In this document: in pieces, positions 22,531-34,375 of the stretch | How the letters are laid out: each line of letters starts with the position of its first letter | How positions within the stretch are numbered: position 1 is the stretch's first letter | Origin: Cannabis sativa | Taxonomy: Eukaryota; Streptophyta; Magnoliopsida; Rosales; Cannabaceae | Assembly: GCF_029168945.1 (NCBI RefSeq) | Contig: NC_083601.1 | Location: forward strand, 19,992,160 to 20,056,159 | Direction of reading: 5' to 3' | Length of the DNA stretch: 64,000 bases | Program-made: the position numbers and the translations under genes | The notes under the pieces: generated by a model | Told to the model about the DNA's origin: nothing | Seen by the model: only the letters and a program-made list of their open reading frames with translations | Database searches by the model: none

Positions 22531-24716
22531 GGTGGATCCCGGGAAGATCGAATCCGTCAAGGATTGGCCGAGACCGAAGACAGTGACAGAGATTAGAAGC
22601 TTCTTAGGCTTAGCTGGGTATTATCGTAGGTTCGTGGAAGGGTTTTCTAAAATTTCAACACCCTTAACCGAACTTACAAAGAAAAATCAGCGGTTTGTCT
22701 GGCCAGACAAGTGCGAAGCTAGTTTTCAAGAGCTGAAACAAAGATTGATTACCGCTCCAGTGCTAGCTTTGCCTTCAGACAACGAAAAATTCGTAGTTTA
22801 TTGCGATGCATCCAGATAGGGTCTGGGGTGTGTGCTGATGCAAGTCGATCGGGTCATCGCTTATGCCTCCTGTCAGTTAAAGGATTATGAACAGCGATAC
22901 CCGACTCATGATCTAGAGTTGTCCGCGGTGGTTTGTGCATTGAAGATCTGGCGGCATTACCTTTACAGAGAAAGGTGTGAAATCTACACCGACCATAAAA
23001 GTCTCAAGTATTTCTTTACTCAGAAAGATTTGAACATGAGACAGAGACGTTGGTTGGAATTAGTGAAAGATTACGACTGTGAGATTCTCTATCACCCTAG
23101 GAAGGCCAATGTAGTGGCCGATGCCCTGAGCATGAAGGGTCCCGGGCAAGTAGCTAGCATGGTTCAGATCTCACCTCAGCTAGCAGAGGATATGATTAGA
23201 TCCAACATTGAGTTTGTGGTAGGTCAGCTTCACAACTTGACGCTGCAATCTGATCTGTTGGAAAGAATTAAAGTCGCTCAGATGACTGATCCAGAGTTAG
23301 TGAAGATCAGAGATGAGGTTTTGGCTGGTCAAGTCAGGGATTTCTCAGTGTCAGACAACGGGATGCTTCTGTATAAAGCTAGGGTTTGTGTTCCGAGTAG
23401 TGTGGAACTCAGGAATGAGATCTTTGAGGAGGCTCATTCTACCCCTTATTCTCTGCATCCCGGCACCACTAAGATGTACCAAGATCTTAAACCGTACTTC
23501 TGGTGGAGCGGTATGAAGAAGAATTTGGTAGAATTCGTATCGAGATGCCTCACTTGTCAGCAGATTAAGGCTGAACATCAGAGACCAGCAGGGTTGTTGC
23601 AGCCTCTAACCCTACCTGAATGGAAGTGGGAAGATATCACGATGGATTTCGTGGTCGGGTTAGCTAGAACCACGGGCTTATTTGATTCCATCTGGGTAGT
23701 GGTGGATCGATTCACGAAATCTGCTCATTTTCTGCCTGTTAGAACAACATTTACAGTGGATCGGTTGGCAGAATTGTATGTAGAGAGATTGTAAGACTTC
23801 ACGGGGTATCGAAGTCTATAGTTTCGGATAGGGATCTGAAGTTCACCTCCAAGTTTTGGCAGAGTTTGAACAAGCAATGGGTACAAAACTGAAATTCAGT
23901 ACAACATTCCATCCTCAGACAGATGGTCAGTCCGAAAGGACAATTCAGATATTGGAGGACATGTTACGAGCCTGTGTCATGGATTTTGAAGGCTCTTGGA
24001 ATAAATACCTACCGTTGATAGAATTTTCTTACAACAACAGTTATCAGAGTACGATAGGGATGGCCCCCTATGAACTGTTATACGGTAGGAAGTGTAGATC
24101 TCCCATCCACTGGGATGAGACAGGGGAGAGGAAATACTTAGGTCCGGAGTCAGTACAGCGGACCAATGAGGCAATAGAGAAAATAAAAGCTAGAATGCTT
24201 GCCTCGCAGAGTAGACAGAAAAGTTATGCAGATCCGAAACGCAGAGATGTTGAGTTCCAAGTAGGGGACCATATGTTTTTACAAGTGTCTCCAATGAAGG
24301 GGATCAAACGTTTCGGTTAAAGAGGCAAGTTATGCCCTAGATTTACAGGACCTTTCGAGATTCTCAAGAAGATAGGTCAAGTGGCATACCGGTTAGCATT
24401 GCCTCCAGCTTTATCAGCAGTTCACAACGTATTCCATGTCTCGATGTTGAGAAAATACGTTTCAGATCCCTCTCATATACTCAGTTATGAGAGCCTTGAA
24501 CTGCAGCCAGATATGTCTTACGAAGAACAGCCAGTGCAGATCCTGGATAGAAAGGATAAAGTCCTTCGGAATAAGACCATAGCATTGGTCAAAGTTCTCT
24601 GGAGAAACAGCAAGGTGGAGGAAGCCACCTGGGAGCTAGAGTCAGATATGAGAGCTCAATATCCAGAGTTATTCAGGTTAGATTTCGGGGACGAAATCCT
24701 TTTAAGGGGGGAATAG
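22531..24716 (+). pseudogene. pol: Gypsy pol, 3' part: RT end, RNase H, integrase, chromodomain
   Basis: The frame resumes at the target duplication with the RT connection region ([18 protein letters not shown]). RNase H follows with YCDAS, the ELSAVVCAL helix and YTDHKSL. TAG at 22817 cuts it where relatives have glutamine. The integrase has an HHCC zinc finger ending CLTCQQ, then the catalytic Asp of MDFVVGL, Asp of SDRDLKF and Glu of PQTDGQSER. Single-base losses near 23785 and 23872 shift the frame, and TAA at 24318 truncates the C-terminus. The last 110 codons hold the GPFEIL-type C-terminal integrase motif and a chromodomain-like end ([16 protein letters not shown]), which in this clade guides insertion toward heterochromatin. 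Confidence 0.92.
24702..24713 (+). other. Polypurine tract of the Gypsy element
   Basis: AAGGGGGGAA overlaps the end of pol just before the 3' LTR and is the expected plus-strand primer. Confidence 0.85.
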
Positions 24717-25255
24717 TTGTAAAGACCGTTTAGTTTAATTTGGAAATTAGCAGTTAATCATGTTTAATTATGAAAATTATTTATAGCTATTTAAATGATT
24801 ATTTACACTGTTATTATTGAATTCTGAAATGCATTTTATGTCATTTAGTAGTTTTCATAATTTTGTATTTCCGGTGCCCGGTAACATGGAACTCGGTGTT
24901 TGGCTCAGTAAAATCACAACTTAGTATGTTAGTATTGTGGGACGGTTTATTAGACATTGGGAATGTCGGGATTGGCCGGGAATTTAGAAATTCCCAAAAT
25001 ACCCCTTTAGTGTTATTTATGTGATTTTAGTGTGAAGGGGCAAAATGGTCATTTTTCCCCATTGCTAGTTTGTCCTTTAGTGGACTTAATTTTGGAAAAT
25101 ATGTGTTTATTAATGTTATATGTTGGCTGAAATGAATAAGTGAAATCCTTTATTTTTATTTTACAAAGTTTCAAAAAATTACAAAGTTAGAAAAATTTTC
25201 AAAGGAAAAGCCATTTCTCTCTAGCTTTTCTCTCTCTCTTTCGGCCTCTTGGTGC

Positions 25256-25820
25256 TAGGGCTGTACAAAAAAATTTGTAAACCGCCTAAACCGAATAACC
25301 CGCCCAAACCGAACCGAAAAAACCGATAAAAATTACAAACCGAAATAACCCGAAAAAATTACAAACCGCCCAATCTGTTAATTGGGCGGGTTGAAAATAG
25401 GTCCAACCCGCCCAATTAAACCGACCAACCCGACCAACCCGATTTTGCACTTTTATTTTTTTTTTAAAACTTTTTAATTTTTATTATATATAATATAAAT
25501 GATTAAATATATAATAATATAAAGTTATATACTTAATTATTAGTTTTAAAGTCATATATATGGTATTGTACTTTGGTGGAATGTGATATTTTTATTTTAT
25601 TTTTAAAATTTTTGTTAATTTTGACTTTAAAACTAAAAAAAAAAAAAATTGGCCGGTTTGGGCGGGTTAACCCGACCAAACCGCCCAAACCGTTGGTCGG
25701 TTTATAGAATTTTTTTTTTTAAATTGGGCGAGTTGCACTTAAATTTTAACAACCCAAACTTTAGATTGGGTTAGAAAATATATAGGATAAACCGCCCAAA
25801 CCGACCGATGTACAGCCCTA
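25256..25820. mobile_element. hAT-like MITE in the Gypsy 3' LTR, TSD CTTGGTGC
   Basis: The termini are TAGGGCTGTACA and TGTACAGCCCTA, flanked by CTTGGTGC at 25248-25255 and 25821-25828. The empty site in the 5' LTR confirms the boundaries. Subterminal regions are filled with AAACCGCCCAAACCG-type repeats and their inverse. It belongs to the same family as 46319-47043. Confidence 0.92.
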
Positions 25821-26763
25821 CTTGGTGCAGCAAGGAACTTTGGATTTTTCCTTGTGATTTCAACTCTTTTTGGTGTTCAAATCAAGCTAGGTTAGCTTCT
25901 AATCATTTCTTCTTAAAGTTTGTTGAATTTTGTTGAAAAATGGTGTAATGCATGCTTAGTTTAGGTTGTTGTTGCTGCTGTGATTTGTTGTGATTTACAG
26001 AGGATTAATCTTGTTATTTTAAGTAGATTAAAGCTAGTTTAATGCATGATATTTGCTTTGATTCAAGATTGGAAGTTTTAGCTCAAAGTTTAGTTTTCAA
26101 AGAGAATTTTCGAAATTTGTTGCTGTGATTGTTGCATGAGTTAGGGTTTGATTTCTGCAGTTTTAATATGTTGAAATATGTTGATTTATGCATGTTTTAG
26201 TGGCTGTTTGGAGGGATTAGTCAAGTTTTGAGTTTTGAACTCAATCTTGAACCTCCAATGGTGATTTTTGATTCTGTGAATTCTGGGTGGTTTTGTTGCT
26301 TTAGAAATGTTATTTGGGTCATTTAGAACAGGTCTGGATGTTTTGGTATTGTTTGGATTGGATTTGAGCATTGTGTGAATTTTTGAAAAATTCCTACGAG
26401 GAACCGGAATTCCGGTTGGACAACCGGTCTGCCGGTTGGGTGATTTTCAGAAACCCTAGTTTTCCTCGTTTTTATGTTATTTGGGGTATTGCCATATTTT
26501 TTATCGATAGGGAAACTTTTAGTTCCTAGTTTAAGTCCCCGGGAAGTGATTTAGCGTGTCACTTATAGTGTTGTAATTTTTATGGTTTAGAGCTCGTACA
26601 TCCGCCGCGATTAGTTCCAAATGGCCGACCGACACACCTGAATTCGGAATTGAGGTAAGATTAGTATAACAGTATGCATATATAGATTACATGTTTAGCG
26701 TGCATGTTAGGAAGCCTGTTAGATTACATTAGATATGTATGTTGGCTTCGAACCATCCGACTG

Positions 26764-27080
26764 TGTCACATCGGTATAGGCTAGAGTATGACTAGCAGCT
26801 GGAGTATGACCAGTTTGACCGAGTATAGGCTGACACTGTATCACATCGGCACAGGCTAGAGTATGACTAGCAGCTGGAGTATGACCAGTGTGCCGAGTAT
26901 AGGCTGATACTTAGGTTGGTGGTTCCGTACTATTTGACGTATCACATCGGTACAGGCTGGAGTATGACTAGCAGCTGGAGTATGACCAGTTTGACCGAGT
27001 ATAGGCTGATACTGTAACACATCGGTACAGGCTAGAGTATGACTAGCAGCTGGAGTATGACCAGTTCGACCGAGTATAGG
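26764..27080 (+). repeat. Tandem repeats inside the 3' LTR
   Basis: Four units of about 75-90 bp carry GGCTAGAGTATGACTAGCAG and GGAGTATGACCAGT. They are more uniform than in the 5' LTR, consistent with later homogenisation or faster decay of the 5' copy. Confidence 0.8.
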
Positions 27081-27696
27081 CTGTTACTTGTCATTAGTAC
27101 CGTCCCTATGAACGTTCAGGACTCAGTATCGTGTTGGACACGGCAGTTAGGGTTATGGGCGTCTGATCATGACTCGGGATTTATGTATGATTATTATTAT
27201 ACTTTTCTTACTGAGTCTATCGACTCACAGTGCTATGTTTATGTGTAGGTAAGGGCAAGGCTAAGGCTGATGGACCGTGAGAGCGAGCCGGTGAAGATTG
27301 TACATGTCGGGGCGGTTAGGCCTGGAGCGTACGATCATCGGGGACAACAAGGCTATTTTTGTAATTAGTCGCTAGGCGACAAGTATTTTGTATAGACAGT
27401 AAACTTTTGTAAATGGTTTTGTAATCGGGATCCCGAGTATTTTGTATAAATATTTATAAGTTTAATTAAAAAGCAAAAATTTTAATTAATCACGTTTTCC
27501 ATAAACCTCGTTGATTAGCAACGAGCTGCACAGTATGTTTTAAAAATCACGTAATATGCCTTTGCTAGTTAGGGTGTTACAAAAAAAGTTAAAAATACTT
27601 TAAAATTAAAGATATAAATTTTATATGAAATAAAAATTATTAAAATGGGGTGTACTTAGAAATTTTTGGGGTGTAAATAAAATTTCCCTAAAAATT

Positions 27697-28539
27697 TGAT
27701 GATGAAATTACAATTATAACCTTAGATAATTAACCTTACATTTCTACCCTCTTTTTATTCTCTCGTGTGCCTCCTACTTAGTAAATGTCTCTGGTTTTTT
27801 TTTAATCAAATAAGCAAGTTGAGTAAAACTTTAATGGTTACATTTTTTTTTTTTAATCTTTTTTAAGTTGCACTGAAGGGATCTTAATTTTCAAGGAATT
27901 TTTATATTACAGTATATTCATATTCCAGTATATTACTTTAATAGTGTGGTATATTATTTTTATATGAGGTGATGCATGAAGAACAAAAGATAAAAATATT
28001 CGAGTATATTACTTTAATAGTGTATGTCTTTTATGAATATTGAAGGAAATAAAAAAAATCTATTAATTAATTGCTATATTAATTTAAAAGATTTGTATAT
28101 CCATTTTACGTGATTTAATATATCATGAAAGAAATAAAAAAATTAAGTGCATCACTAATATTAGTTTTGTGGTATATTTATATTTCTGTAAGGTATATCA
28201 CTTTTATGTGATATAGTATATATTGAGTGAAATTAAAGAAAACGTAGAATATTAATTTAAGTTTAAGATATAGATATAGATATATTTGATTGGGGTACAT
28301 TATTTTCATGTTTAAGATTGTACATATATACATATATTTTTTTTACTATGCTAGTATATTATTATTTTTTACAATGGTATATTAGGTTAAGATTGGAGTA
28401 TATTTTTATACAATTCAAATTTTATTATTTTATTTTGCTGAATGTTAAATTTTAGTACACAAAATGTATATACTATAATGCAAAAATTAATATTCTATCA
28501 ATTTTTTTTTATCTACAATACAAATAATTGATATGTCAT

Positions 28540-28613
<74 letters not shown>

Positions 28614-29620
28614 AGCATGAAATATATAATTCATATTCATAAATACACGATAACTAGTTTTATCGTTGATGTATATCAACACTTATTAATAAAAAGTGAA
28701 CAGCCAAAAAAATCATTCATTAAATAAAATATACCCATCCATTACAGTATATACCATACTCCAATTATAATCGAAAAACAAACTGATGTACCACAACATG
28801 ATAATACCTTATATATAGTCAAGGGTATTTTAGGTAGTAAAAAGTAAAAAAGGACATTTGCTTTATTATTCTAAAAAAGGGACATTAACTTTCACTTAAG
28901 AGAGAAATAAGGCCATTTACTAGCATTTCTCATTTTTATACTTTAAAAAGTAAAAATTACACGATTTCAAATAAGAAAAAAAAAGTACAATTTACACTAG
29001 TAAAATTGAGGAAATTATGTTTTATACCTATTTTATTTTACTTGTTTTAATTTTTACTTCTATTTTTATATTCTTTAAGATATACTCACTTTTATAGATG
29101 ATGTCTTTATTAGACCCCTTATATTAATTTAAATTATATGTTATACTTAAGTAGAAAGTGACGGTATATTGGGCAATCCATTCAAAAAGTGGGTATATTT
29201 TAATAAAATATAATATGAGAGTATTTTTGATTAATGGATACAAACAAGAGATATTTCTCAACTTATCCCCTCAAAATTTGAAAGTTTTGCCTACGACATA
29301 TTTTTTTTCAAGGAATTCTTAAAAAATATTTATTTTTTTTTATTATATTTTTACTGTTATACTTTTGATTTTATAATTTTACTATACTAAGTTTTTAAAA
29401 AATTGTCTTAAATTTTTAAAATTACAAATTACTGTATTTCAATAAAAAAAAAAACTATAAAATACATTAACAACAACATGAAACCAACTATAAAACAACA
29501 AAAAGACAGATACAAAGAGCAACAAAAAAATAACAAGACATTGACCTCATTGCAATATACAAAATGATATCAACTTCCCAACATATTTTTGTATTACGAT
29601 TTTTTTTACTTAGTTTTGAC
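27697..29620. other. AT-rich intergenic region with CT microsatellite
   Basis: There is no gene. CAGTATATT/AATATACTG-like words recur between 27900 and 28450, and a near-perfect (CT) tract sits at 28544-28609. ACAAACATGAAACCAACTATAA-type A-rich text near 29460-29560 resembles parts of 2900-3200 and 35700-35800, probably an old dispersed repeat. Confidence 0.5.
28544..28609. repeat. (CT)n microsatellite, about 33 units
   Basis: An uninterrupted CT run of about 66 bp in AT-rich DNA, with no gene adjacent. Confidence 0.95.
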
Positions 29621-30285
29621 TATCAGTGTTCATGAAATACTCAATCTAATTCAATCTACAAAATGTGGATATCCGTACTTGTGTGGATTGAATTGGATTA
29701 GAAAATCTAAAATCCGCACTTGTGCGGATTGAATGTTGATTGATATGTAAAAGTAACCGACACAATCTAATCCACACATATTTAGATTGTTTTTTTTTTA
29801 AAAAAAAATTATGCATACAACAAATATTTTAATGTAAGAAATAATAATTTTAAAAATATAATACATAGGATAGAAATATATTTTAAAACATAATAGATCA
29901 AATGTATATTCCATTCGAATTTATAAGAAAAATATAATCTAAAATAAAATTAAACCTTTTTTTATACATACATTTTTTCTTCTTATTTTGAATTTGTTAT
30001 TTGTTATTTTATTTACTTTAATTTGTTGTTGGGGACATAAAACAACAATAATTTATTTCATTTCGTTGTTAGTTATGTGATTTTTTTAAAATAAATATTA
30101 AATAATTTAATATTAAAAAGTAATCAACAAAAAAATAACTGATCTAATCCGTACTTTTTACGGATTTGATTGGATTGGATTTGAGTTACTATGCGGATTG
30201 GATCCAAAATATAAAATCCACACCTAGTGCGAATCAGATGCACTATGAGCAAAATAGTGCGGATTAGATCAGATGAACTACCCTA
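29621..30285. mobile_element. hAT-like MITE, older copy of the 20920 family, inverted
   Basis: The degenerate termini TATCAGTGTTCA and TGAACTACCCTA have 8-bp flanks GTTTTGAC (29613-29620) and GTTTAGAC (30286-30293), 7 of 8 identical. The interior words (GGATATCCGTACTTGTG, AAAATCCGCACTTGTGC) match the reverse strand of the MITE at 20920. Greater divergence implies an older insertion. Confidence 0.8.
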
Positions 30286-30310
30286 GTTTAGACAAACTTG
30301 ATTTATTTTT

Positions 30311-30683
30311 GGGTGAATACCATTTTGGACCCTGTGTTTTGCAAAAGTTGCAGATTGGACCCTGTGTTTTGTTAAATGACAAAATGGAAACCTGTATTTT
30401 CTAAAATAGTAAAAATAGGACCCTGAGCTTAATTTTTGACAACTTTTTTTTAATACAACCAGCTTGAAGACAATGCTTAATACGAACAGATACAAAAAAT
30501 GTAAACAACTTTGTCATAACACTTTTAGATCGAATTATAATTAAATTTTATTTTGACAAAAAATCAATTCAGGGTCCTATATGTACTATTTTAGAAAATA
30601 CAGGGTCCATTTTGTCATCTAACAAAACACAGGGTCCAATTGGTAACTTTTGTAAAACAGAGGGTCCAAAATGGTATTTACCC
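30311..30683. mobile_element. Mutator-type MITE, 373 bp, TSD TTTATTTTT
   Basis: It starts GGGTGAATACCATTTTGGAC and ends GTCCAAAATGGTATTTACCC. The long inverted repeats also contain CCTGTGTTTTG/CAAAACACAGG blocks. The perfect 9-bp duplication TTTATTTTT (30302-30310 and 30684-30692) is the Mutator signature. It has no ORF. A second copy begins at 63985. Confidence 0.88.
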
Positions 30684-30739
30684 TTTATTTTTTTGTACTA
30701 CAACATTATTATTTTTTTCATGAAATTTGTTATTACAAC

Positions 30740-31500
30740 TGCTGAAATTTTATGCCATAAATAAAACTCATTTTAATATAATTTTATTTACTAATTAAAA
30801 AAAAAAATAAGAAATCAATTTATGTTGCATGGCTCACAAGATTGATTTCATGATTATATGTTTAATATATAAATTCTATTAAATCATGGACATATAGTTA
30901 CTCATGATTATAGTATTGTCTACACATTGGAAAATAATTATGATTATATGCTTCAAACTATTTAGTCCCACAATTTATTAGTGCATTGAATTTATACTAA
31001 CGTGATAATTAGCGATGCAGTTTACTTACACTTGTATAAGTGGAATGTTCTTTTCAGGGTATTAGTAAACTTGTATCGAGTGTATCAACTATACATCGGA
31101 TTGGACCGATATTGATAGTAGAAAAGATATCATAAACTTATTATTATGTCTTTTTTAAGTTAATGTCACTTAGTTGAATTTAGGTCAATATCTCAATCCT
31201 GAGATAATTAAGTTCTAGCTTAATTGTATTATACAAGTTCTTTGATTTGTTCATTATTAGTTTACCCGGAGCTCTAGTCCATACTCAGATCTTGAGAATT
31301 CAGTAGTGAAAGTGAGTAGGAGCGTTAATTATAGATATAGAATCTATAGCTTATATGAAGTAAAATAATGATTTTCTTTGAGCTTGGCTAAACGCGATAA
31401 ATGATAGAACGCTCATTTCAGTAATTATATTAGTTTACGTATGGGCTTAGAAGCATATAAGAATCTATTTAATTCTGATATTTAAATAGGTTAGGTCGTT
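30740..31500 (+). repeat. Truncated LTR of the Copia family
   Basis: It begins TGCTGAAATTTTATGCC and follows the LTR at 11604 closely in order: CATAAATAAAACTCATTT, TTGCATGGCTCAC, CTACACATTGGAAA, GTTCTTTGATTTGTT, GAATCTATAGCTT. Homology fades near 31500, so only the first part of an LTR remains. It is old, with many differences. Confidence 0.8.
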
Positions 31501-31591
31501 AAATAAAATGATCATACCATGATTATCTTCGTCCTATTTATTGCTATTCCTATTACCGTCTCGATTAACATTTGAGAACAAAAAATTACTT

Positions 31592-31709
31592 TCGCCCCCA
31601 CCTAATTTTAAATTTAGAATGGGAATCGTCGCTCTCACTCAATTCTAAATTTAGAATGGGAATCTCTAGCCCCACCAAATTTTAAATTTAGAATGAGAAT
31701 CTCCGCTTC
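31592..31709. repeat. Three-unit tandem repeat, about 38 bp each
   Basis: Units share AATTTTAAATTTAGAATG followed by GGAATC or AGAATC and a CCCCACC or CACTC lead. Three degenerate copies start near 31595, 31636 and 31670. Confidence 0.75.
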
Positions 31710-34250
31710 GAGAGGAAGTCCTTGCCCCCTTATCCTCATAGGAAAATATATGTATATCTACCTAACTTCAAGTAAACACACCATAATTTTCCTAAGTAAA
31801 CACACCATAAATAGTTTAATTTGCTCACTCAAAACGTAGGCTCTTTCAAAATATCTGAACTTCACTTATTTTAATTAGTTGATTGCCTAACTTTAATTTA
31901 TTAGCCGTTATTTAGTCCAATAAGGTTTGCAGATTTTTCATAAAGTTCATTTATTCCCCTCAACAAACACATGAGAACAAAACAAAATGTCATCTGAACA
32001 TTAGATTAATAGTTGAAAATGAGGAAAGTGTTCATTATACAATTATTATTATTAGGCCATAATTTGTGGTTTTGAAATTGAAACATGAATGAAATCCTTT
32101 CTTTTAAGAAAAAGAAAACATGAATGAAATGAGTTTGGATTATTATATAGTGTGATAAGTAATTGGGTCCAACTAATTATGATATAAATTGTAGATACCT
32201 ATGGGATATTCACCATCATTATATGTAGCAATTAGCATGTTGAAAAGGCAAAACTAGACTTTGGGGGCTCCTTTCCAACCTATTTGCTGGCAATTCAAGT
32301 AACAAATGCAACAATTAGCCAAAAGTAGATTCCCCCGCATTGCACATGTTTTTTATTTATATATTTATTATGGCAATGTTTAGATTGTATTGGCTTCTAG
32401 TGCTTTGATCATTACTCTGAAATAGAAAAACATATCTAAATGTATTAATTTAAACATTAGTGGCCTTTGTACGGTATATATATTTGTTGTTTGATCCAAT
32501 GGAGTTAGTGGATAGATAGAGAGCTCAGCCAAAATTTCTTTTAGCTAATCTGGAGTCACTGTGATTCAGTTTCATTTAGACTGAATTTCAACTAAATTTA
32601 ACTGTCATTGTGCACTAATTTTCTTTTACTTTTGTTTGAATTTATTTTAATGCCTTGTGTTGATTTTATTAGACAGCTAAGTCTTTAGTAGGATTGACTT
32701 GTTTGTTATATCATGTACGTCAAGAGAGTACTTATCAAATTGAGTAAGGTTTCTTTCATTCAATAAAAAAATAATAACAATAAAGTGGATTTGTGTGGAA
32801 TATTATGCATAAATTTGATATATAATTTCAGTTTAATCACATTTAATGACATATTTAAATTCAACCACAATATTGTTTACATGTTTTGATTTTATTTTAT
32901 TCCTTGGAGTTAACCCAATGACAAGTCATTAGATATTTCAAAAGTGGTTGGAACTGTGAAGTTAGATTTTGATGGGCAATTTCTCAGGTCAAGTCAAGAA
33001 TAGATTTACCTAATGAAGCTAACTTTTGTTTAGAATAGACTCTTAATCCCACAATTAATCATTTTAGTTTAAATGTCTTCTTATTTCATTGTCCAAACAA
33101 TTTGGACTCACCTTAAATTACCCTTAAACTATTTATTTATATTATCCATATAACCGAAAAAAAAAAGTACTTTGCTGTAGTTTGTACACAAAACACTCAT
33201 GCTCATGCCTAGCCTAGAACAAGGAATATTATATTCATTACCAATTAGAGTAGTAGATATAATATTGAAGAGTAATTGTGTTTCATCACCAATTTAGTAA
33301 GAGTAGTTTAGTGTTTGTTTTCTCAAACTAGGTATATGTGATATCATAGAAGAAGAGACATACCATGTTGAGGATGAGGAGTGCTGAAGTTTTCAATGGG
33401 TGGATGCAAAATTCACCCAAAGTTTTCTAACTTTTGATTTTTCTCACAAAAAAGATAAATAGAGAGAGTAAACAATTTGTAGATGAAGTATCGCCCTCAC
33501 CACAAATATTTCAAAATGTAATAAACAAAACCATTTCCCATCCCCCATGTGGGCCTTCTTTTGTCCTAGAAATATCAGGAAAATTTGGCTGCCATACAAA
33601 TGGGCCCACTAACAAGGACACCTACTCAATCAGATTCAGAGCAAGTGAGAGGTGCTGAGGAGGAAAATCATCAACTTCAACCCTAGTCGTAAACACCATT
33701 TATGGCTTAAAGAAAATATTAGTAATAATAATTTTGCAACTTTCCTTACATACATTTTTATTTTATTTTTTCTTTTGAAAATTTTGTCCTCATTTTTGAT
33801 AAAAAAAAGAAAAAAAAATACAGCCCCTAAAGCTACTCATTAGTGAGTGAGGGAGCAGTGGAAAAAAGGGACATAACCCAAAATCCCTATTTATTAGTAA
33901 ATTGGTGAGGCATAATAAGCTTTATTTAAAAATACACATGAGATCAAATAAATTATATTATAATTAAGAACTTATAATTAAATAAAGTGATACTAGAAAG
34001 AAAATTTAAAACACCAAAATATATCAATGTAACAACAATAACAATAAACAATCCTTAATACTTTATCATAATAGAATTATTTTTGAGTAAATATAATATT
34101 TATACATATATTACAATTTATAATAAAATTATAAATTTTACAAAAATAAATTTATAAATATGTATATATTTTATTAAGATGTAATTTTTCTTAATTAATT
34201 TTAATAATGTGATCGTATTTATATGTTGAAACTAATTTAGGTTTTCTATT
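31710..34250. other. Intergenic region, no gene recognised
   Basis: It is low in coding signal on both strands. Two TGGGCC words (around 33549 and 33602) and an AACCCTAG telo-box (around 33680) lie within 140 bp of one another; this pairing is common in promoters of growth and ribosomal-protein genes, but no ORF follows on either side. The rest is AT-rich. Confidence 0.45.
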
Positions 34251-34375
34251 AGTCTTGTCTTTTGACATAGTTCTTTAGTCTTGTCTTTTGACATAGTTGT
34301 TTAGTCTTGTTTTTTGACATAATTTTTAGTCTTTTCCTTTTAGTTTTTTCTAGTTCGAGTCTTGTCTTTTGGCAT
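34251..34375 (+). repeat. 26-bp tandem repeats upstream of the LINE remnant
   Basis: Units AGTCTTGTCTTTTGACATAG plus six bases start at 34251, 34277 and 34303, followed by more degenerate copies up to CTTGTCTTTTGGCATG just before the RNase H frame. Confidence 0.85.

Larger units (their letters stand above)
6484..27581 (+). mobile_element. Ty3/Gypsy chromovirus (Tekay/Del type), interrupted and inactivated
   Basis: It has a complete LTR-PBS-gag-pol-PPT-LTR order on the plus strand. LTRs begin TGTAAAGACCG and end GGGTGTTACA. The flanking 5 bp are AAAAA on both sides, which is uninformative because the region is A-rich. Domain order is gag with CCHC knuckle, aspartic protease, reverse transcriptase, RNase H, integrase and a chromodomain-like tail, diagnostic of a chromovirus. 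Without its guests (the Copia at 11604-22530 and the MITE at 25256-25820) it would be about 9.6 kb. Five in-frame stops and three frameshifts show it is dead. Confidence 0.93.
24718..27581 (+). repeat. 3' LTR of the Gypsy element, carrying a MITE
   Basis: This 2,864-bp LTR becomes 2,291 bp after removing the MITE and its duplication (573 bp). The rest of the difference from the 5' LTR is mostly one 48-bp gap near 26405. Its tandem array is at 26764-27080. Confidence 0.92.
6186..27688. mobile_element. Small MITE (about 0.4 kb) split by the Gypsy insertion, TSD TAAAAATT
   Basis: The left part (6186-6483) starts GGGGAGTTATATTTACACCCC. The right part (from about 27587 to 27688) ends GGGGTGTAAATAAAATTTCCC, the imperfect inverse. 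Perfect 8-bp repeats TAAAAATT flank the two outer ends at 6178-6185 and 27689-27696. Everything between the halves is the Gypsy element and its own guests, so the original element was only about 0.4 kb. It is non-coding and likely Mutator- or hAT-related. Confidence 0.65.

Noticed and set aside
6133..28930. Possible fifth outer element around the nest, from AGTAAATGTCC near 6133 and its weak inverse near 28850-28930
   Set aside because: The inverted similarity is short and interrupted, and no target duplication could be identified.
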